From Annulohypoxylon bovei var. microspora (taxonomy: Eukaryota; Ascomycota; Sordariomycetes; Xylariales; Hypoxylaceae), in the NCBI GenBank assembly GCA_022836615.1, contig MU405229.1, forward strand, positions 301,114-365,113: 64,000 nucleotides of DNA. The letters are read 5' to 3'. The position numbers and the translations under genes were made by a program. Below the pieces are notes generated by a model. That model had not been told where the DNA came from. It made no database searches and was given only the letters and a program-made list of their open reading frames with translations. Positions within the stretch are counted from its first letter, which is position 1, and the number at the start of each line of letters is the position of its first letter. Of the stretch, positions 57,947-64,000 are shown piece after piece.

Positions 57947-58820
57947 GATGCCTATATATCTCTTATTGCCAAGGTGGAATATTGTCAGATCTTGGATGAG
58001 CAAGAAATCGGGACCGGCTTAGTAGTTCTAGTGGTCATATCATGATTTTATAATGCCGGAGTTCGTCCTAGCCATGGTGAAAATAAAGTATTCCGAATGA
58101 ATAAGGAGGACGTTCATGTTGTTTAGACCAATGAGACAGCATCGTATAGGCTCGTGTGTGTGGCTTGTATGGTAAACGCCCCTTAGGTAACTAATAACAC
58201 CTTCCTTTAAAGGGAATATCCTGCATCCTACGCCCACCGACCTCCCCCACATCTAAAGCTGAATGCTGAAGCTAATACGCCAGGTCTTTTAATATCCGGT
58301 ATGCCCGAGAGGCACGTTTGAATATGATCGTCTCTATGTAATATGATCATCTCCATGTGGATTTGAGGAGCGGTGACAAGGTCATTCGTAACTAAGTTAC
58401 CATTCACCAGATAAGTTAACGTGACACGTATAACCCGTGCCATAAATAGCTTTCTAGCTTCACATAAATTAAGAATATGCCGGATTGAGAGATAGCCTCA
58501 TGTAGGTACCGCGTAAAACCAGAGCTAATGAAATTAATTATTATAAAGCGTGTTTTGTTTCGATTTTCCTAACCCATGCTTAGAGTTATTCTCGCTCGCA
58601 CTTCAAACTTCCAATCGCAATTGCAACGACCCCTAGAATTTTAGCCGCCCAGCCGCAGAATCCGTGGGATCTGAAAATTTTCTTTTCAATTGCTTTTTCT
58701 TTCTTTTTTATCCCCTCTCCCTCCCTCTTTATCTCTCTTTCTTCTCTTAACTAAATCAAATATTAGTAGCCCTGGAATCTGGGATACCTTTACGCTGGTG
58801 ATTTTTCTCGGGTGTATTTG
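57947..58820. other. Intergenic, secreted fusion to solute-binding gene
   Basis: About 870 bp upstream of the secreted fusion. It includes a short direct repeat (AATATGATCGTCTCTATGT / AATATGATCATCTCCATGT, about 58320-58358) and a CT-rich stretch at about 58690-58745. No gene is supported. Confidence 0.5.
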
Positions 58821-59771
58821 TCAAGCTCGCAAAGCTTCATCCAAGACACTTGGATCTATAAGTGTAGCGAGACTCTCTCGAGGAAGGGGTTCCCTTCTAC
58901 CATTCGAAGCCACGAACTTGTCCTCATCAACCAGCACATCTAACATATCCGATGGCACACGCACATCCCATTTATGAACAGGCCATACCGCTTCCAAGAG
59001 AGTGCTATTAGTCTTGACAGCCTCCGCAGCTCGAGTTATGACTTTTGAAGGATCGCTCTGAAAGACAATCTCTGCCTGCTTCAAGGCCTTCAAGAATTGT
59101 ACAATCTCTTCTCTCTTCTTCGGGTCATCGAGTTTTTCGACAGTAGTGGCGAGGTTATATATTTCTCGGTAAATCGTCTGATTACTCCCAAACACAATCG
59201 CATCGGAGCCAAGGGCTTCGGCGCCTAGCTCGACTGATGGCTCCCACATCCCGATAGCGTCGATGCTGCCATCTCTAAGCATAGCAGGGAATGTGTTAGC
59301 AGCGCAGGGCTCCTGCAGACATCCAAACCCATTTGTGATTGTATAGTCTGCCGGTTTTAGTCCGACGGTAGCAAGATATGTCTGGACGAAATATTCGGAC
59401 GAAGTGGTCCTAACAGCGCCGATTCTTTTCCCCTTCAGGTCCGCTAAGGAGTCGATTCCAGACTTCTTATTAGCGATAATTCTATAGTAAACCTCCGCCA
59501 CCGTGCCAATGCTCCGGAGATTTTTGTGGGATCCGAATTGTAGAAGGAGCTGAGTCTCGGAATTCGACCCGAGATCGACGGTCGGGTCGCTGAATAGACT
59601 TGAAATGCCGCCATTTACGATATCAACATCTCCTTGGAAGTAGTCTTCTTTCGCGATGAGCTCAGGAGTCCACTCAATGACCCCAAGTGCGCTTGCTATC
59701 TTCAGCGAATAGACCAAGGGCGCGGTAACAAGCACAGAAAAGACGACAACATCAACTTTTGGCAGACGCAT
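58821..59771 (-). CDS. Secreted bacterial-type solute-binding protein (NMT1/SsuA-like)
   Basis: A single-exon gene. From the chosen start MRLPKVDVVV (59771) it encodes 316 aa; an in-frame ATG at 59828 adds 19 residues that would push the signal peptide inward. The hydrophobic N-terminus (VVVFSVLVTAPLVYSLKIA) looks like a signal peptide. The body has the layout of a type 2 periplasmic binding protein of the NMT1/THI5/SsuA group: GDVDIVNGGISSLF, VYYRIIANKKSGIDSLADLKGKRIG, TSSEYFVQTYLATVGL, MLRDGSIDAIGMWEPSVELG and LATTVEKLDDPKKREEIVQF. In bacteria such proteins deliver sulfonates, pyrimidine thiamine precursors or similar ligands to an ABC transporter. No transporter partner is here, so its role in a fungus is open. 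Lack of introns and the bacterial family suggest an old transfer, but that is inference. Confidence 0.8.
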   Translation of the reverse strand: MRLPKVDVVVFSVLVTAPLVYSLKIASALGVIEWTPELIAKEDYFQGDVDIVNGGISSLFSDPTVDLGSNSETQLLLQFGSHKNLRSIGTVAEVYYRIIANKKSGIDSLADLKGKRIGAVRTTSSEYFVQTYLATVGLKPADYTITNGFGCLQEPCAANTFPAMLRDGSIDAIGMWEPSVELGAEALGSDAIVFGSNQTIYREIYNLATTVEKLDDPKKREEIVQFLKALKQAEIVFQSDPSKVITRAAEAVKTNSTLLEAVWPVHKWDVRVPSDMLDVLVDEDKFVASNGRREPLPRESLATLIDPSVLDEALRA

Positions 59772-60230
59772 GATGATGATGTGTTTGATGCGGCCATCAG
59801 AAGTCGATATTAGTTTAAGCCAATTCAAGTAATGGTTATTACGCAGCGCTCTTATAATTCCCCTACATAAAAGGTTCGGAAGGAAGAGGTTCCAGTGAAC
59901 GTAGAAGGAATATATATATTATGTGACATGCAATACCTAGGCTATTGGGGTTTTGCCGGCATTGTGTTTGACGTGTTTTGGGTTGGTCAACCGGGATATA
60001 TAAGATAACCTTGCCTACCTATCTACTTACCTACCAGGCTCGTCTCCAAGATCGTCTCCAAAAACCTCCAGGACTTCCAACTTATCCGATTTGCCAGCAA
60101 TGCCAGTCGATTAAAAGTATTGAAACCAATCTATGGAAAAAGCTTAAATTCCAATGGTTTCAATGCTTTACTTAGGTATGTAATTAATTAAAGTATTAAA
60201 AAAGGAAGGATCTTATCATACGGTTTATCC
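59772..60230. other. Border between genic DNA and AT-rich block
   Basis: Upstream region of the solute-binding gene. It includes a TACCTACC cluster at 60014-60034. After about 60180 base composition shifts toward AT. No gene. Confidence 0.5.
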
Positions 60231-60308
60231 GGAGCCCTTCAAAAAACGTGAAGCTATTCTATACGAAAGCAGCAAAAAGCCCGAGTATTATTTAACCATC
60301 ACCACGCG

Positions 60309-60380
60309 AGGCCACCCGTTCAGGTGGCACAATATCCCGAGTTTAACGGGAGGTCGATGGTTCGATTCCTCATTTCCCAC
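60309..60380 (+). other. tRNA-like remnant (3' half)
   Basis: A CCCG/CGGG stem with a 7-base loop (AGTTTAA) is followed by GGTCGATGGTTCGATTCC and TTTCCCAC, then a T-rich tract like a Pol III terminator. This resembles the anticodon arm, T-arm and acceptor end of a tRNA. No matching 5' acceptor strand is seen, the T-stem is mispaired and the base before the supposed anticodon is wrong, so it is a relic or a chance likeness. Confidence 0.3.
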
Positions 60381-60579
60381 TTTTGTTTCTTTTTTTCATC
60401 CGACGAAACCACTCACCATTATCCGGCTGGCGGTTCGCGCACCCGTTTAACCATCCTTTGAACCTCCCCGTTGAACACCCCATTAAATTACCTTTAACCG
60501 AGTTTAACGAAGGTAATGCCCGAACTTTAAGAAAATTATTATGTCGGGGTGATTTTTTTTATGTTATAAAAATTTAATT

Positions 60580-60663
60580 TGCCCGATTTTAAGAAAGGTA
60601 TGCCCGATTTTAAAAAAAGTATGCCCGATTTTAAGAAAAGTATGCCCGATTTTAAAAAAAATA
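60580..60663. repeat. 21-bp tandem repeat, 4 copies
   Basis: Four copies of a TGCCCGATTTTAAGAAAGGTA-type unit. Copies differ at one to three positions, chiefly G versus A in the second half, while CCCG is kept in all. Confidence 0.85.
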
Positions 60664-60677
60664 TTATGTCGTGTTAA

Positions 60678-60740
60678 ATAAACCATTAAATTAAAAAGAA
60701 GGTATTAATTATAAAATCATAATTTTATTTTATATTTAAT
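60678..60740. repeat. 63-bp direct repeat, copy 1
   Basis: Begins ATAAACCATTAAATTAAAAA. It matches 60928-60990 at almost every position, 250 bp apart start to start. Confidence 0.85.
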
Positions 60741-60927
60741 ACACCTTTTAAAGTTCGGATTATAAATAAACGGAAATTTATTAAAAATTCGTTTATTATA
60801 CGTTATAATTATAATATAATTCGAATTTATTTTTTTAAATTATAAATGGCTTTTTTTTAATGGGTAATAATTTATCCGTTTTAACGTAATAATTAAATTT
60901 TAAACGAATGAAATTTTTAATTATCGG

Positions 60928-60990
60928 ATAAACCATTAAATTAAAAAAAAGGTATTAATTATAAAATTATAATTTTATTTTATATTTAAC
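60928..60990. repeat. 63-bp direct repeat, copy 2
   Basis: Second copy of the 60678-60740 repeat. The three visible differences are G/A, C/T and T/C transitions. Confidence 0.85.
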
Positions 60991-63170
60991 ATGTCGTTTT
61001 ATTTTATAAAATAAAAATTTAAAAATTTTTTAAATAAAAAAAAACGTTAAAACCTTTGAAAATAAAAAAATAAAAAACTATAAAATAAATAAATTTTAAT
61101 TCGGAAATTTAATTTTATAAAAAAATAATAATCCGTATTTTTATTATTTAATTATTTAACGTTACATTATATTTTATTATATTAATTTAATATAATTTTT
61201 TATTTTTTATTATTAAACGTTAAAATTTATTTTTTATAATAAATTTAAATTTTATAAATATCCATTTATTAAATATATAATTAAAATTATGCTTTAAATT
61301 TATTTTTATTTTTAATAAAAAACGACGCGAAAAATTAAAATAATTCGTTAAAATATATTATTTTAATTATAAATAAATAATTATATTTATTTCTTTTAAT
61401 ATTTATAATATTTATGGTTTATTTTATAATATAATTTATTATATTTATTATATTATTATTATTAATATTTAAATTAAAAATAAAAAAATTATTAAATTAT
61501 ATTTTTTAAAATTTAATTTTATTAATAATAATATTTTATTTTATAAAAAATTTAAATTATAACGGCGCTTAATTGCCGTTATTTTTAAAGTATATTAATA
61601 AAACGGTTAATTAATGTTTTAACCGTAAAATTAATATATAAAAATCTTTTAAAAAAAACCATTTTATGGTTTTTTTTTAATTTTTTATTTTAAATATTCT
61701 CGTTAATAAAATATATGGTTTATTATTATATAAGTTTTATTTTAATTTAAGATTTATTTATTATAATATAATATTTAAAATTATTTATTTATTTTAATTT
61801 TTTAATTTAAAGGTTTATTTTTAAGATTTTTTTTTAAATATATAAACGTTTATATATTAATTTAATTTTTTTTAAATTATAATACGTTTAAAACTTTATT
61901 TTTAATTTATATTTAATTTTTAAAAGTTTTTATTTTTTTTAAATGAAATCTTTTATATTAATGGTTATAAAGTTTTATTTTTATTTATAATAAAATATCT
62001 TTTAATATTATTTATTTTATTATTAATTAATAATAATATTTAAACCGTTAAATAAAAGTTTTAATAAAAACGTTAAACCGTTTATTAATTAAATTAATTA
62101 ATTAAAACTTATTTTTATTTTTTTAATTATATAATTTTAAATTAATAAATTTTTATTTATAATTAAAAATAAATTTTTAATTTTAAAAGAAATATTAAAA
62201 CCTTTAACGGTTTAAAAATTATTTAATTAATTATTTAATAATGGGATTAAAAACCTGCTTTTTTTTTTAAAAAAAAAAGTTTTATTTATTAATAAATTTT
62301 TTAATTAAAACGAACATATTTTTTAACCGGACTTATAACGAAGCTTTATTATTTTATTTTTAAAGTTTATTATAATAAAAGTAAATTTATTTTAAATTAT
62401 ATTATTTATTATTTTAAATAAATTAATAATATTAAAAAACCGATCGTAAATCGTTTTTTTTTTATTTTTTTTACTTTTCTTTATGCCTTTTATTCTTTCA
62501 TTTTAACTTATATGCTTTAAAATTTAATCATTTTTTAATAAAATAAAATAATAAATTTAAAAAGTTAAATAATTTTCGGCGTATTTTTAAAATATAATTA
62601 ATAATTTTATATTTATTTTTATTAAAAATTTATATTAAAAATTTACATCTTTTATTAAATAACTTAAATTTTATATTTAAAAAATAAAAAATAAATATAA
62701 AAAATAAATTTTAAATTAATTAATAAAAATTCTTTAAAAAATATATTTAATTTATTCGTTCGGAAAATATTATTACGTTTAAACTTTTTAAATTAATTAT
62801 ATATTATTAAAAATTAATAAATAATTAATAAAGTAATTAATAAATAATTAATAAATAATTAATAAAAAATTAATAAAATTTTTTAAATTTAATTAATATT
62901 AATAAAACGTTTTTAATTAATTAAATTTATTTATATTTTTAATTAAATGCATTTTTTTGGATCCACTTTTTAATTATTTACGTACGTAATAATTTTTTTA
63001 AGCCACTTTTTTAATTAATTAATTTTTAAACCACGTGTTAAACCATTTTTAAATTACCATTTTTCACGCGTATAAAAGTTATTTTTTTAAAAATTAATTA
63101 ATTATTTTCATTAAAAGCTTTTATTTAATTATATAAAAACGAATTAATTTAAATTAAAAATTAAATTTTC

Positions 63171-63238
63171 AAAATTATATAAACTTTTAAAACCATATAA
63201 ACCTTTAAAATTATATAAACCTTTAAAACCACATAAAG
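63171..63238. repeat. Imperfect 18-19 bp tandem repeat
   Basis: Four units of the form AAAATTATATAAACCTTT / AAAACCATATAAACCTTT in tandem. Confidence 0.7.
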
Positions 63239-63395
63239 TTAATGGTTAAAATTAAAGTTAAAGGTAAAAATAAAATTAAAAATAAAAATAAAATTAAAAT
63301 TAAAGTTAAAATTTAAGGATTTAAAAAGTGGTGGGAGCTTTTTATATAAAAATGTATTTTTTTATTAATAAATTAATAAATTATTTAACCCGTTA

Positions 63396-63467
63396 TTTAA
63401 TTTATTAATAAATAAATTAATAAATAAATTAATAAATAAATTAATAAATAAATTAATAAATAAATTA
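63396..63467. repeat. 12-bp AT tandem repeat
   Basis: About six copies of TTAATAAATAAA in a row inside the AT-rich block. Confidence 0.8.
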
Positions 63468-63722
63468 ATTTATAATTTAATTAATTATTTAATTAATTAT
63501 TAAATTAATTAACTTTTAAATTAAGGTTTTAATTAATTAATTAATTAATTAATTATTAAATTAAAAATCAATTAATTAAATGAATAATAATGTTTTTTAA
63601 ACGGATTTTATTTTTTTTTCCACCTTATTACCCCTTTTTCCCACCCCGTTTCCCACCCTTTTTTTACCTCGTTTTCCACCCCTTTTTTTAAACCTTTTCT
63701 TAATTAATAACTTTTTGCGAAG

Positions 63723-63870
63723 AAAAATTTTTAAGGTTTTTTTTTTCTTTTTCCCGGTCCTTATAACTTTAAAAAGGTTAAAACGCTTCGGAGTTTACGG
63801 AAATCGCGTTTTCCCGAACATTATAAAAAGCCGTACCGGGTAAAAGAAAAAAAAACCTTAAAAATTTTAT
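63723..63870. repeat. Inverted repeat with ~35-bp arms
   Basis: The left arm at 63723-63756 (AAATTTTTAAGG, poly-T, CCCGG) is the near-perfect reverse complement of the right arm at 63836-63870 (CCGGG, AAAAGAAA tract, CCTTAAAAATTT). The 79-bp centre is richer in G+C than its surroundings (for example GCTTCGGAGTTTACGG). It looks like a small foldback element or the terminal repeats of a short transposon, but no target duplication was confirmed. Confidence 0.7.
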
Positions 63871-64000
63871 AATTTTATTTATTTATTAAAAACGAAGTTA
63901 AATCGATCTTTTAATTTTTTTTTATTAAAAATAATATTAATTAATATATTAAAATTAAATAAATATATAATTTATTAAAATTATTATATAATAATTTTAA

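Larger units (their letters stand above)
60231..64000. other. Extreme AT-rich, RIP-like block
   Basis: About 3.8 kb made almost entirely of A and T, dense in TpA, with no ORF of interest. The few remaining cytosines occur mostly in CpG or CpC; CpA is rare. This is the signature expected of repeat-induced point mutation in old transposon or repeat DNA. The first 300 bases (60231-60540) keep more G+C and may be a less mutated edge of the same element. The parent element cannot be identified by eye. Confidence 0.8.

Noticed and set aside
59772..59828. Upstream in-frame ATG of the solute-binding gene
   Set aside because: It would bury the signal peptide 19 residues inside the protein.
60383..60577. 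64-codon + strand ORF at the edge of the AT-rich block
   Set aside because: No family motif; composition follows the surrounding decayed repeat DNA.
1..64000. CRISPR arrays, prokaryotic operons or phage features
   Set aside because: No repeat-spacer pattern; spliced genes and a tRNA with an intron show this is eukaryotic DNA.

Overview
The window is nuclear DNA of a filamentous ascomycete (Pezizomycotina, most likely Sordariomycetes). The evidence is short 50-170 bp GT-AG introns, a white-collar-1 photoreceptor, allantoate-permease-type MFS and RTA1-like proteins, a tRNA with an intron next to the anticodon, and an AT-rich block at the right end that looks like repeat-induced point mutation (RIP). 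Intergenic DNA is peppered with a TAGGTAGGTA / TACCTACCTA motif. No species call is possible from the sequence alone.

Layout. Up to 24 kb the window is mostly conserved housekeeping genes: serine palmitoyltransferase subunit LCB1 (-), a gelsolin/fragmin-type actin-binding protein (-), a small Rsa3-like ribosome-assembly protein (+), tRNA-Ser(UGA) (-), the CBS protein SDS23 (-), importin beta-3/KAP121 (+, 7 exons), an RSC1/RSC2-like double-bromodomain BAH protein (-), a broken MFS transporter (-), and the deubiquitinase OTU1 (+). From 24 to 34 kb there are the peroxisome-inheritance protein INP1 (-), a 6-exon formamidase (-), a UsgS-like membrane protein (-) and an RTA1-like 7-TM protein (+). 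From 34 to 41 kb there are two gene-poor stretches of about 3 kb around one unrecognised disordered protein (+). From 41 to 60 kb follow WC-1 (-), a NYN/PIN-like protein (+), a GT25 glycosyltransferase (+), alpha-aminoadipate reductase LYS2 (-), a secreted two-domain protein (Cys-containing domain plus AIM6-like phosphodiesterase, -) and a secreted bacterial-type solute-binding protein (-). From about 60.2 kb to the end the DNA becomes extremely AT-rich, with tandem, direct and inverted repeats and no gene.

The genes do not form one pathway or an obvious biosynthetic cluster. They are independent functions: sphingolipid and lysine synthesis, nuclear import, chromatin remodelling, light sensing, amide nitrogen use and peroxisome inheritance. 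The least ordinary parts are the right-hand border (the secreted fusion and the solute-binding protein beside the AT-rich block), the transporter pseudogene, and the hairpin-like inverted repeat near the end. Exon boundaries were worked out by hand from splice consensus and reading-frame continuity. Each multi-exon gene model described here closes in frame.
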